Assembly: GCA_000634735.1 (NCBI GenBank)
Contig: JFLG01000066.1
Coordinates: 62,001 to 126,000 of the forward strand
Direction: 5' to 3'
Length of the DNA stretch: 64,000 nt
From: Prochlorococcus sp. scB241_528N17
Lineage (GTDB): Bacteria > Cyanobacteriota > Cyanobacteriia > PCC-6307 > Cyanobiaceae
Under the pieces are notes generated by a model that did no database searches, was not told the origin of the DNA, and saw only the letters and a list, made by a program, of their open reading frames with translations. The first letter of the stretch is position 1, and each line of letters starts with the position of its first letter. The translations under genes and the position numbers were made by a program. This document shows positions 19,128 through 28,230 of this stretch, one piece after another.

Positions 19128-19916
19128 CTATGAGCAAATAAAATTCCATTGTCTTAAAAATGTTTTGCTCCTTCTCCAGGAATTAAATTCATTTTTTAAT
19201 TTGTATGTGCATAAATTTGAGATATCTATATTTGTATTGGGAATGTTCTCATTTAAAAGTTGTCTAAAAGCAGATCTTTTAAGGTCAAGTTGATTCAAGT
19301 TTTGCTTTTTGAAGTAATTTGAATCACTAAAACAAAAATCTTTTTTGGCTTTAGTCAAAGGTACAGTTATATTTTTGTTTTCGGCCTTTCTATAAAATTC
19401 TTTGAGTATCATTTTATCAACTAGATAATGTTCCTTCGAAATCGCTGGTCCTATTGCAACAAGTAAGTTTTCTCTAGATGTTCCTAAATTATCAAAAATT
19501 TTAACCAGATTTTTTATTATTTTTTTTTCTAAGCCTTTTCTTCCACAATGCAAGGCTGCTACATTTCTTGAACTTTTATCTGCAAAAAAAATTGGCATAC
19601 AATCAGCAGTGTAAACCCATAAGTTTTGATTGCATTTATTACCGACAAGACCATCTGCATCAGTCTTAATGCCCTCTGCAGAATGAGATCCAAATACTAT
19701 TACATTACTGTGAATTTGATTAGAAACACAATTTATGTAATTTTCATTAAAGTGATTACCTAATAATTGAAGAAATTTCTCAGAGCTTGAATTCGTAAAA
19801 AATGCATGTTTGAAATTATTTTGACTAAGAATAGGTGAGGAATAATACTCAAATTTTTTGTTCTGAACAAAAATCTCATCTTTTGAGAAATATATTTCTT
19901 CGTAAGGAATAGTTAT
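19128..19916 (-). CDS. pgeF: PgeF/YfiH-family (polyphenol oxidase/laccase domain) protein, non-canonical start
   Basis: The frame encodes a full PgeF-like protein. It has NQIHSNVIVFGS, KTDADGLVG, VYTADCMPIFFAD and NVAALHCGRKGLEKKI, so the family's His, Cys, His active-site residues are all there. Members act on muropeptides or nucleosides. No ATG, GTG or TTG occurs in this frame between the upstream in-frame stop and the Met of ADCMPIF (19598), which lies inside the active site and cannot be the real start. A purine-rich stretch AGGAGCAGGA (complement of 19920-19929) is followed by ATA at 19914-19916 and ATT at 19908-19910, so a rare start is likely; I placed it at ATA provisionally. The frame continues directly from the Tab2-like gene. 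Confidence 0.7.
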   Translation of the reverse strand: MTIPYEEIYFSKDEIFVQNKKFEYYSSPILSQNNFKHAFFTNSSSEKFLQLLGNHFNENYINCVSNQIHSNVIVFGSHSAEGIKTDADGLVGNKCNQNLWVYTADCMPIFFADKSSRNVAALHCGRKGLEKKIIKNLVKIFDNLGTSRENLLVAIGPAISKEHYLVDKMILKEFYRKAENKNITVPLTKAKKDFCFSDSNYFKKQNLNQLDLKRSAFRQLLNENIPNTNIDISNLCTYKLKNEFNSWRRSKTFLRQWNFICS

Positions 19917-19938
19917 AGTTCCTGCTCCTAAGCTGAAT

Positions 19939-20844
19939 TTATGAAATTAATTCAATATCTCTCAAGATCCAGAATCCCGCAAATTTTTCGATGTATGGCG
20001 TTGACTGTATGGAAATAAATTGATAACCAAAAGAATTATTTTTATTCTCTAAAAACTTTGTACTCAAAATGTTTGCATCTTTTTCTGGCAAATCAGTTAC
20101 TAGCCACTTATCGTCTTCTGAAGCTTCGAGGATAAGTTGGTTCTTATTGATGACTAATTTAATAGGTTCTAAACAACTGAACCATGCAGAAAGTGCTAAA
20201 GATCTATCTTTGCTAAAAAGTCTTAATCCTGGAACTAAGTAATTATCATCTAAATTTTGTTGAATTGGGAAAATATCACCAAATTCCATAGGCCAATTTT
20301 CTGCTGATTTTAATTCCCCAATTGATATTTCAGAGATAGTTAAAGCATCACCCCTTACTGCTTCTGGTAGAGGTTGAGGAGGGTTTTCCATCTTAGAAGT
20401 AAAAGTAGGAGCTAGTACACCTCTTACGTAGCCTTTTTCCTTTGGATAAATCTCTTTTTCGAGAAATTCGATCCTATCTAATAAACCGTAAGTTCTCCTA
20501 CTAACAAGTGCCTCAATACTTAAGGACTCCAGAGATTTCTTAATGATCGATTTCATTGACGACCTCCAGAATCGAACTATTGAAGGTTTCGCGAACCCTT
20601 GTTTTCTTGCTTCACTTATTGCTTCATTTAATGCCTGTGTAAGCCATACTGAATTAACTTCATTGGCAGGGCATTTTTTGTTCCAAAAAAAAATATCTTT
20701 TGTCTTGTAACTTCTTGAAGAGCAAATAATTAACTCCCACCTTTTTTTTCCATTTGCTTCAATAATTGGTCTTGAGTAAAAGTCTAATTCCCAATCTGTA
20801 ATTTTATATTTGAGACTTGACTCCATTTTTTTGTTGATGTTCAT
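19939..20844 (-). CDS. Tab2/Atab2-like RNA-binding protein
   Basis: A 301-residue protein of the Tab2 family. It begins with KITDWELDFYSRPIIEANGK and KRWELIICSS, and has FWRSSMKSIIKKS and PQPLPEAVRGDALTI, all typical of the family. In Chlamydomonas and Arabidopsis, Tab2/Atab2 binds photosystem mRNAs and is needed for translation of psaB and photosystem I assembly; the cyanobacterial homologue is presumed to act in photosystem biogenesis. The start overlaps the stop of the S1-like gene by four bases (ATGA), which suggests a translation-related operon. Confidence 0.87.
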   Translation of the reverse strand: MNINKKMESSLKYKITDWELDFYSRPIIEANGKKRWELIICSSRSYKTKDIFFWNKKCPANEVNSVWLTQALNEAISEARKQGFAKPSIVRFWRSSMKSIIKKSLESLSIEALVSRRTYGLLDRIEFLEKEIYPKEKGYVRGVLAPTFTSKMENPPQPLPEAVRGDALTISEISIGELKSAENWPMEFGDIFPIQQNLDDNYLVPGLRLFSKDRSLALSAWFSCLEPIKLVINKNQLILEASEDDKWLVTDLPEKDANILSTKFLENKNNSFGYQFISIQSTPYIEKFAGFWILRDIELIS

Positions 20845-22058
20845 TTATCCTGATCTTTTTTATCGAAGAGTGCTTTGGTTTTTAATGCTCTCTCTGTGGC
20901 TTCTTGCATAACCTTTTGCTTATCAATAATTAATTCTCCTGCAGAGTTTTCTAGGAGTGCTGTATTAAGACCGATGCGCCCTTTTTCGAGGTCAATTTCA
21001 GAAATTAAAGCTTTTATAATTTCCCCTTCTCTAAAAACTTCTCTTAAGGAACGAATCGATCCGTTTGTTAGTGAGGATTGATGAAGAAGTCCACTAGCTC
21101 CTCCTAAATCGATAAAGAAGCCATATGGTTTTACGGCTAAAACTTCTCCTTCAATTAATTGACCTAATTCTAGACTTGTAAGTTTAGAGACCAATGATGC
21201 TTTCTTTTCAGAGAGAACTAGTTTTCTGGATTCTGGATTAACCTCAAGAAACGCTACTTTTAGAGTTTTGCCAACAAAAGATTGATAATCTTGACCATCT
21301 TCAAGTTGGGATCTTGGGATGAAACCTCTCAATCCATCTACATCACATGTAAGCCCACCTCTATTAAATCCATTAATTAAAACGTCAATTAATTCTCCAT
21401 TTTTTGCGGAACTTGATACTTTCTCCCAACTTTGCCTGAGAATTAATGCCCGAGCGCTCACTGTTACCATCCCATCAGCATTTTGTTCTTTGATAACCAA
21501 AACTTCCATTTCAAGACCTATGGAAAACTTTTCTTTAAAGTTAGTTATCACACCCAAACCGCATTCTTTTTTGGGCATATAACCAGGTGCTTTACCACCA
21601 ATGTCAACATATAGTCCATCACTTTCGATTGCTATAACCTTACCTGAAATTGTTTCTCCTGTAGCCCCAATTGGCTCATTTGCATTTAAAGCCTCCAAAA
21701 AAGCACTTTCATCAAAATCGAATTCATCAACTGTTCTTTCTAGTTGAAAATCTTTGTTTTGCTCAGAAAAATTAAGAGGTCTATTTAAGTCTTGTTTAGG
21801 TAAATCTTGTTGAGTTATATCAAAATCCCTAATTATTTCATCACTTTCCTCAATTTTTTTTACTGTATCATTTTTAATAAATTGAGGTTTGATTGCAATA
21901 TTTTCTTTTTTAATTTCTTCTTGCGAATTGGTTTGCTCATTGGCTAATTCTGGAGATTTTTTTTGAGTATCTTTCTTGCTTATGTGAAGAACCTGAAGAG
22001 GTTTTTTATTGCCCTTTGGTTGGGTATTCTCTTGGGCATTTTTATTACTGACTCCCAT
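20841..22058 (-). CDS. Ribosomal protein S1 homologue with three S1 domains
   Basis: A 405-residue RNA-binding protein. The first 115 residues are polar and low-complexity (Lys, Glu, Gln, Asn rich). Three S1 repeats follow: GETISGKVIAIESDGLYVDI (about residue 131), NGELIDVLINGFNRGGLTCD and GQLIEGEVLAVKPYGFFIDL. Cyanobacteria carry two S1 proteins; this is the longer-tailed paralogue sometimes called S1 homologue B or Nbp1. It may act in translation initiation, where Prochlorococcus genes often lack Shine-Dalgarno sites. It overlaps the Tab2-like gene and is divergent from the creatininase gene. Confidence 0.88.
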   Translation of the reverse strand: MGVSNKNAQENTQPKGNKKPLQVLHISKKDTQKKSPELANEQTNSQEEIKKENIAIKPQFIKNDTVKKIEESDEIIRDFDITQQDLPKQDLNRPLNFSEQNKDFQLERTVDEFDFDESAFLEALNANEPIGATGETISGKVIAIESDGLYVDIGGKAPGYMPKKECGLGVITNFKEKFSIGLEMEVLVIKEQNADGMVTVSARALILRQSWEKVSSSAKNGELIDVLINGFNRGGLTCDVDGLRGFIPRSQLEDGQDYQSFVGKTLKVAFLEVNPESRKLVLSEKKASLVSKLTSLELGQLIEGEVLAVKPYGFFIDLGGASGLLHQSSLTNGSIRSLREVFREGEIIKALISEIDLEKGRIGLNTALLENSAGELIIDKQKVMQEATERALKTKALFDKKDQDK

Positions 22059-22124
22059 CGTAGGTAAAATAAGAATAATTAATTATTAACATACTCTAAA
22101 TGTTAGTACTCAAAATTAAAATTA

Positions 22125-22919
22125 ATGAACTTTAAACCAATACCTAATAAATTTGAATATTTAAATTGGCAAGAAATTGAGTGTGTCGCAAAAAACAAAA
22201 GATCTACAGTGATTTGGCCATTCGGCGCTGTTGAGCAACATGGGCCTCATTTGCCTCTTGCTACAGATAGTATTTTTGTTGATGAAATTATTAACGAAGT
22301 TTTTAAATTATTCTCTGCCGATATTCCAATAAAAAAACTTCCAACTCAATATATTGGTTTTTCTCCAGAACATAAGGGTTTTGCCGGGACAATTTCACTT
22401 TCCTCCAATTTAATAACCTCAATTATTAAGGAAGTCGGTGGTCAATTATCTGAAATGGGTTTTAAAAGATTGATATTGATTAATGGACATGGAGGTCAAA
22501 TTTCACTATTAAATACAGCTGCAAGAGAGCTAAGAAGTTTCGCACCAGGGATGGCAGTTTTCCCTTGTTTCTTATGGAGTGGTGTTAATGGATTAAGTGA
22601 ATTATTAACAAAAACTGAGATCGAGGATGGGCTTCATGCTTCTTTAGCTGAAACAAGTTTGATGCTGGCTTTAAAACCAGAATTAGTAGGTGATGAACGC
22701 CCAAATGAAGTTATTAAAGGCCAGATTCCAGAAGGTTGGAGTTTAGAGGGCAATGCGCCTACTGCTTGGCTTACTGACGACTTCAGTAAATCAGGTGTTA
22801 TAGGAGATAGTAGAGGGGCAAATAAGTCTTTAGGTAAAAATTTAAAGGAATTATTGATTAATCATTGGTTCAAATTGATTATGAATCTGATGCAATCAGA
22901 TTGGCCTAACAATTATTAG
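22125..22919 (+). CDS. Creatininase-family amidohydrolase
   Basis: A 264-residue protein with the creatinine amidohydrolase fold. The metal-binding motif GAVEQHGPHLPLATDSI is at about residues 33-49 and LILINGHGGQISLLN near residue 119. HASLAETSLML has a further conserved His and Glu. Members hydrolyse cyclic amides in creatinine, mycofactocin or flavin/F420-type pathways, so substrate is not fixed by sequence. Nothing around it suggests creatinine use. ATG start, 66 bases from the divergent S1-like gene. Confidence 0.88.
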   Translation: MNFKPIPNKFEYLNWQEIECVAKNKRSTVIWPFGAVEQHGPHLPLATDSIFVDEIINEVFKLFSADIPIKKLPTQYIGFSPEHKGFAGTISLSSNLITSIIKEVGGQLSEMGFKRLILINGHGGQISLLNTAARELRSFAPGMAVFPCFLWSGVNGLSELLTKTEIEDGLHASLAETSLMLALKPELVGDERPNEVIKGQIPEGWSLEGNAPTAWLTDDFSKSGVIGDSRGANKSLGKNLKELLINHWFKLIMNLMQSDWPNNY

Positions 22920-23030
22920 ATAAGTTTAAGTAAGAAATGTGACTTAACAATTGAAAATATTTTCATGATATTTAAATAAACTCTCTATAATCATGTAATA
23001 TTCATGCATAATGAGCTAAAGATTACTGAC

Positions 23031-23759
23031 ATGCAAACTCTAGAATCCAATAAAAAAACTATTGAAGAATCGACTAATCCGATATCTTTAGATTTGCCAG
23101 ACTTCACTACAGATTCTTATAAGGATGCATATAGCAGAATAAATGCAATTGTTATAGAGGGAGAGCAAGAGGCTCATGATAATTACATTTCAATAGCAAC
23201 TTTAATTCCAAATGAATTAGAGGAGTTAACTAAATTGGCCAGAATGGAAATGAAGCATAAGAAAGGGTTTACTGCTTGCGGAAGAAATTTAGGAGTAGTA
23301 GCTGATATGGAATTTGCAAAAAAATTCTTTTCTAAATTACATGGTAATTTTCAAGTTGCTCTTGAAAAAGGAAATTTAACAACATGTCTTTTAATACAAG
23401 CTATCTTAATTGAAGCATTTGCAATTTCTGCTTATAACGTCTATATAAGAGTTGCGGATCCTTTTGCAAAAAAAATAACAGAGGGAGTGGTTAAAGATGA
23501 ATATCTTCATTTAAATTATGGTCAAGAGTGGCTTAAAGAGAATCTATCTACTTGTAAAGAGGAACTGATGGAAGCTAATAAGGTTAATCTTCCGTTAATT
23601 AAAAAGATGTTAGATGAAGTAGCCGATGACGCATCAGTTTTAGCTATGGACAGAGAAGAATTAATGGAAGAATTCATGATTGCTTATCAAGATACATTGA
23701 TGGAAATAGGTCTAGATAATAGAGAAATTGCAAGAATGGCTATGGCGGCTATCGTCTGA
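23031..23759 (+). CDS. ado: Aldehyde-deformylating oxygenase (cyanobacterial alkane synthesis)
   Basis: A 242-residue ferritin-like di-iron enzyme that turns fatty aldehydes into alkanes one carbon shorter plus formate. The iron ligands known from the Prochlorococcus MIT9313 structure can be placed: Glu45 in EGEQEAHDNY, Glu73 and His76 in MEMKHKKGF, and the later Glu and His in KDEYLHLNYGQEW. Start ATG 23031 (MQTLESNKK) gives the usual family length; ATG 23004 adds nine residues and is less likely. The acyl-ACP reductase follows 108 bases downstream, forming the standard two-gene pathway. Confidence 0.95.
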   Translation: MQTLESNKKTIEESTNPISLDLPDFTTDSYKDAYSRINAIVIEGEQEAHDNYISIATLIPNELEELTKLARMEMKHKKGFTACGRNLGVVADMEFAKKFFSKLHGNFQVALEKGNLTTCLLIQAILIEAFAISAYNVYIRVADPFAKKITEGVVKDEYLHLNYGQEWLKENLSTCKEELMEANKVNLPLIKKMLDEVADDASVLAMDREELMEEFMIAYQDTLMEIGLDNREIARMAMAAIV

Positions 23760-23867
23760 TTACATTTCTAGTTAATTAAGGATTTTTAATAATTAATCAA
23801 TCCTATTTAAGTCGTTACCTCTGTGCTATTGTTCATAACATCGTATAGAACCATTTATAAATTTTAA

Positions 23868-24908
23868 ATGTTTGGGTTAATAGGCCACTCAACCAGTTTT
23901 GAAGATGCAAAAAGAAAAGCTTCGATGCTAGGCTTTGATCATATTGCTGATGGCGACTTGGATGTTTGGTGTACTGCTCCTCCTCAGCTTGTTGAAAATG
24001 TAGAAGTTAAGAGTGCTACTGGAATATCTATTGAAGGTTCTTATATAGATTCGTGCTTTGTTCCTGAAATGCTTTCTAGGTTTAAAACGGCTAGAAGAAA
24101 AGTACTAAATGCTATGGAGCTAGCTCAGAAAAAAGGAATTAACATTACCGCTTTAGGAGGATTTACTTCTATTATTTTTGAGAATTTTAATCTTCTACAG
24201 CATAAACAAATTAGAAATACTTCATTAGAGTGGGAAAGGTTTACTACTGGCAATACTCATACTGCCTGGGTTATTTGTAAGCAACTAGAAATAAATGCGC
24301 CTCGCATTGGGATAGACCTTAAAAAAGCAACTGTTGCTGTAATTGGAGCTACAGGTGATATTGGTAGTGCTGTTTGTAGATGGCTTATCAATAAAACTGG
24401 GATTTCAGAACTTCTTATGGTAGCAAGACAACAAGAGCCATTAGCTTTGTTGCAAAAAGAATTAGACGGTGGCACCGTAACAAGCTTAAATGAGGCATTG
24501 CCTCAGGCGGATATTGTTGTATGGGTTGCAAGTATGCCTAAAACTATTGAAATTGATACAGATAACTTAAAAAAACCATGTTTAATGATTGATGGCGGAT
24601 ACCCCAAAAATCTTGATGAGAAATTTCAGAGTGAAAATATTCATGTTTTAAAAGGAGGTATAGTAGAGTTTTTCAATGATATTGGTTGGAATATGATGGA
24701 ACTTGCGGAAATGCAAAACCCTCAGCGAGAGATGTTTGCTTGTTTTGCGGAAGCTATGATTTTAGAATTTGAAAAGTGTCATACAAACTTTAGTTGGGGA
24801 AGAAATAATATTTCCCTTGAAAAGATGGAGTTTATTGGAGCAGCTTCTTTAAAGCATGGTTTTTCTGCGATTGGACTTGATAAGCAGCCTAAAGTATTAA
24901 CTGTATAA
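23868..24908 (+). CDS. aar: Long-chain acyl-ACP reductase
   Basis: A 346-residue NADPH-dependent acyl-ACP reductase that supplies fatty aldehyde to ADO. It begins [20 protein letters not shown], as in other cyanobacterial AAR proteins. The Rossmann motif [18 protein letters not shown] lies near residue 156, and the acyl-enzyme cysteine is in the region of [12 protein letters not shown] or the downstream Cys, which I cannot assign by eye. It ends three bases before accA, so alkane and fatty-acid synthesis genes are adjacent and probably co-transcribed. Confidence 0.94.
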   Translation: MFGLIGHSTSFEDAKRKASMLGFDHIADGDLDVWCTAPPQLVENVEVKSATGISIEGSYIDSCFVPEMLSRFKTARRKVLNAMELAQKKGINITALGGFTSIIFENFNLLQHKQIRNTSLEWERFTTGNTHTAWVICKQLEINAPRIGIDLKKATVAVIGATGDIGSAVCRWLINKTGISELLMVARQQEPLALLQKELDGGTVTSLNEALPQADIVVWVASMPKTIEIDTDNLKKPCLMIDGGYPKNLDEKFQSENIHVLKGGIVEFFNDIGWNMMELAEMQNPQREMFACFAEAMILEFEKCHTNFSWGRNNISLEKMEFIGAASLKHGFSAIGLDKQPKVLTV

Positions 24909-24911
24909 ATT

Positions 24912-25919
24912 ATGGCTAAACGTTACCTCCTTGATTTTGAAAAGCCTCTTGTTGAACTTGAGAAACAGATAGAGCAAATTAAAGAATTAGCTCGAGATTC
25001 AGAGGTAGATGTTAGTCAACAGCTTCTGCAGCTTGAAACATTGGCTGCTAGGAGAAGAGAAGAAATATTTAAATCTCTCACCCCTGCACAAAAGATTCAG
25101 GTAGCTAGACATCCTCAAAGACCTAGTACTTTGGATTTTGTTCAAATGTTTTGTGATGACTGGATCGAATTACATGGAGATAGAAATGGTGGCGATGATA
25201 TGGCACTAATTGGTGGGATAGGTTCGATAAATAATAGACCAGTGTTGATGTTAGGACATCAGAAAGGAAGGGATACAAAAGAAAATGTAGTAAGAAACTT
25301 TGGGATGGCGAAACCAGGAGGTTACAGAAAAGCCCTTAGATTAATGCAGCACGCAAATAGATTCTCTTTGCCAATTCTTACATTTATTGATACTCCTGGA
25401 GCTTATGCTGGTTTAAAAGCTGAAGAACAAGGGCAAGGGGAGGCTATTGCCAGAAACCTTCGAGAGATGTTTGGATTGAAAGTTCCAATTGTCGCTACTG
25501 TCATTGGAGAAGGAGGTTCAGGAGGTGCACTTGGAATAGGTGTTGCCGATAGGTTACTAATGTTTGAACACAGTGTTTACACAGTTGCTAGTCCGGAAGC
25601 ATGTGCATCAATTTTATGGAGAGATGCTGCGAAGGCACCAGAAGCTGCATCAGCACTTAAAATTACAGGTAAAGATTTACTTAAATTAGGGATAATAGAT
25701 GAGGTATTGCCAGAACCTTCTGGAGGGAATAATTGGGCTCCTTTAGATGCTGGAAACACACTAAAAGAGGCTATTGAGAAACACCTTAATGCTTTACTGC
25801 AAATCCCTGAAGACGAATTAATTGAGGAAAGATACAAAAAGTTTAGGGTTTTAGGTAAATTTATCGAAGCAAATAATATTGAAGAGATTTATAGTGAAAT
25901 CCCTCAAAAAACTGAATAA
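24912..25919 (+). CDS. accA: Acetyl-CoA carboxylase carboxyltransferase subunit alpha
   Basis: A 335-residue AccA subunit. Together with AccD it transfers carboxyl from biotin to acetyl-CoA to give malonyl-CoA, the first step of fatty acid synthesis. Typical segments are [20 protein letters not shown] at the N-terminus, [40 protein letters not shown] and [19 protein letters not shown]. It starts three bases after the aar stop. accD is elsewhere. Confidence 0.97.
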   Translation: MAKRYLLDFEKPLVELEKQIEQIKELARDSEVDVSQQLLQLETLAARRREEIFKSLTPAQKIQVARHPQRPSTLDFVQMFCDDWIELHGDRNGGDDMALIGGIGSINNRPVLMLGHQKGRDTKENVVRNFGMAKPGGYRKALRLMQHANRFSLPILTFIDTPGAYAGLKAEEQGQGEAIARNLREMFGLKVPIVATVIGEGGSGGALGIGVADRLLMFEHSVYTVASPEACASILWRDAAKAPEAASALKITGKDLLKLGIIDEVLPEPSGGNNWAPLDAGNTLKEAIEKHLNALLQIPEDELIEERYKKFRVLGKFIEANNIEEIYSEIPQKTE

Positions 25920-25920
25920 A

Positions 25921-26628
25921 TTGAAACTAGCTTTTATAACAGGTGCTACGAAAGGTATTGGTAGATCTACAGCAATTACTTTTGCCAATGCTGGCTGGGA
26001 TTTAATTTTACTCTCCAGGAATATGGATCTAATGGAGAAACTAAAGAGCGAACTGTTAACCACTAAATCAAAAATTTACCTAGTAAAATGTGATTTAACT
26101 AATTCTCTAGAAATAGAGCATTGTGTTAAAGAAGCAATTGAGAAGTATGGGTGCCCTTCAGTATTGATAAATAATGCCGGCTGCGCATTTAATGGGCCTT
26201 TAGTTGAAATGGATTTAGGTGAATGGGAACAAACTATTCAAATAAACCTCACAAGTGTTTTTCAAATTTGTAGTTCAATAATTCCTCAAATGAGAAAAAA
26301 TGGTGGTTTAGTTATTAATGTTAGTAGTCATGCCTCTTATAATGCATTCCCTCAATGGGGAGCCTATTGCATCTCAAAATCGGCACTAGCAATGTTTACT
26401 AAATGCTTGAGGGAAGAGGAGAGATCTAATTCAATAAGAGCATGCACAATAACTTTAGGCTCAGTAAATACTCCTCTTTGGGACTCAGAATCTATCAATG
26501 CTGATTTTGATAGAACTTCTATGCTCTCCTCAAGCGAAGTATCAGATACAATTCTCTATATGGCTCAACAACCTGAATCACAACTGATTGAAGACTTAAC
26601 TTTAATGCCCTCTGGAGGAGCCTTTTAA
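25921..26628 (+). CDS. Short-chain dehydrogenase/reductase
   Basis: A 235-residue SDR. The NAD(P)-binding TGATKGIG motif is at residues 7-14, NNAG near residue 83, the catalytic Ser in VSSHASYNAF and the YCISKSA motif (Tyr and Lys) follow. The substrate is unknown; a ketoacyl reductase-like role would fit its place after accA but is inference. I chose TTG 25921, directly after the accA stop, because an ATG at 25879 lies inside accA and adds residues absent from SDRs. Confidence 0.88.
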   Translation: MKLAFITGATKGIGRSTAITFANAGWDLILLSRNMDLMEKLKSELLTTKSKIYLVKCDLTNSLEIEHCVKEAIEKYGCPSVLINNAGCAFNGPLVEMDLGEWEQTIQINLTSVFQICSSIIPQMRKNGGLVINVSSHASYNAFPQWGAYCISKSALAMFTKCLREEERSNSIRACTITLGSVNTPLWDSESINADFDRTSMLSSSEVSDTILYMAQQPESQLIEDLTLMPSGGAF

Positions 26629-26781
26629 ACAATCTGTTTATCGGCCTAATCTCAAAACAGTGATTTTTTTTAGTGCTATTTGAGCCCGATTGAACAAGAG
26701 AATGTGATATAGTATATAAGCAATCAAGCTTTTGGAAGATACAGTTAATTAAGTTGCATACAATTTTCTGTTTAGAATTTT

Positions 26782-27522
26782 ATGACCTCTACATTACCCA
26801 ACGATAATATTAGAAACTTTGACGACCAGATTACCAACAAATTAATTTCTGAAATTATAAGAGACAGAATTAAGAATTCTGGGACAAGATTTAGTGCTAA
26901 TGATAATATTTCTGACTTTATAAATCCTGGTGAATTAGAAATTTTAGAAAAAGAAGTAGCCTCAAGAGTTAAAGACTTACTAAAGTCTCTCGTAATAGAT
27001 GTTGAAAATGATCATAATACTCAAGAAACTGCTGAAAGAGTTTCAAAAATGTATTTAAATGAAGTTTTTAAAGGCAGATATCATGAACAACCTAAAGTTA
27101 CGAGTTTCCCTAATGACAAGAATCTTGATGAAATTTATACGGTTGGCCCAATTTCTGTCAGATCTGCATGTTCACATCACTTAGTTCCAATTCTAGGAGA
27201 GTGTTGGATAGGTATTAAACCTGGAAATAAAGTCATAGGGCTTTCAAAATTTGCGAGAGTTGCTGATTGGGTTTTTTCAAGACCTCATATTCAGGAAGAA
27301 GCTGTAATGATTCTTGCAGATGAAATTGAAAAACTATGCGAACCTAAAGGTTTAGGCATTATTGTAAAGGCCCAACATTATTGTATGAAGTGGAGGGGAG
27401 TCAAAGAACCAAATACAAGTATGATTAATTCTGTGGTGAGAGGCGATTTTAGGCACGATTTAAGTTTAAAACAAGAATTTTTTGAGCTTGTAAAACAGCA
27501 GTCTGCTACTAATAATTACTAA
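26782..27522 (+). CDS. folE: GTP cyclohydrolase I
   Basis: A 246-residue enzyme converting GTP to dihydroneopterin triphosphate, the entry to folate and to 7-deazaguanine (queuosine) synthesis. Zinc and catalytic motifs are intact: SACSHHLVPILGECWIG, GLSKFARVADWVFSRPHIQE and AQHYCMKWRGV. The first 60 residues are a variable extension. The stop overlaps the convergent trpF gene by four bases. A QueD-like protein that would use the product is at 62.6 kb. Confidence 0.95.
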   Translation: MTSTLPNDNIRNFDDQITNKLISEIIRDRIKNSGTRFSANDNISDFINPGELEILEKEVASRVKDLLKSLVIDVENDHNTQETAERVSKMYLNEVFKGRYHEQPKVTSFPNDKNLDEIYTVGPISVRSACSHHLVPILGECWIGIKPGNKVIGLSKFARVADWVFSRPHIQEEAVMILADEIEKLCEPKGLGIIVKAQHYCMKWRGVKEPNTSMINSVVRGDFRHDLSLKQEFFELVKQQSATNNY

Positions 27523-28190
27523 TTTCTTTTCAATAATTTTAAAAGATCCTCTGTTTTTTTAATATCTTTTAAACCTGGAGATATTTCAATACTACTTGAA
27601 ATATCTAATCCATTTGGTTTGAAATCAGTAAGGATTTCATCAATCCATTCAATTGATATTCCACCAGCTAACCACCATGGTTTGCTGAAGTGCAAATTCT
27701 TTAGATGTATAGAATTTATTTTTTTCCCTGAACCTCCATAAGTTTCTTTATTCCAAGAATCAAGTAATATCGCATCTACAAAATCCTCAAAAGGTTTTAT
27801 TTTATCTATGTCCGCTTCTGTTTTTATTCTGAAAGCTTTCCATAGGCCAATATTGGGAATTTTTTCCCTTATTTTTTTGCAATAATCAATATCTTCATCT
27901 CCATGTAATTGAATGATAGTTTCAGTGGGGTTTCCTAAGAAATTTTTAATAATTAAGTCTATTGGACAATTTTGCACAACCGATACCCTATCGATTTTTG
28001 GATAAAATTTTTTTAGGGTTTTAAATATTTTTTTCTTAATTTCAGCTGATACATACCTTGGAGATTCTTCAACCGAAATTATGCCAATAGCATTCGCTCC
28101 TAATTTAGCGACTTGAAGAGCTTGTTCTTCAGAAGTTAGTCCACAAATTTTAACTAAAGGATTAGTCTTGGGCATATCATTATCCTGCAT
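27519..28190 (-). CDS. trpF: Phosphoribosylanthranilate isomerase
   Basis: A 223-residue TIM-barrel enzyme of tryptophan synthesis. The N-terminal LVKICGLTSEEQALQVAKLG has the catalytic cysteine, IIQLHGDEDIDYCKKI and WLAGGISIEWIDEIL complete the barrel signatures, and DGLDISSSIEISPG precedes the C-terminus. The start could be 28190 or the ATG five codons in (28175). It is convergent with folE, with a four-base overlap of coding ends. Confidence 0.94.
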   Translation of the reverse strand: MQDNDMPKTNPLVKICGLTSEEQALQVAKLGANAIGIISVEESPRYVSAEIKKKIFKTLKKFYPKIDRVSVVQNCPIDLIIKNFLGNPTETIIQLHGDEDIDYCKKIREKIPNIGLWKAFRIKTEADIDKIKPFEDFVDAILLDSWNKETYGGSGKKINSIHLKNLHFSKPWWLAGGISIEWIDEILTDFKPNGLDISSSIEISPGLKDIKKTEDLLKLLKRN

Positions 28191-28230
28191 GTAAGATTAA
28201 TATTATTGCTAAATATAGCGGAGATTATTT

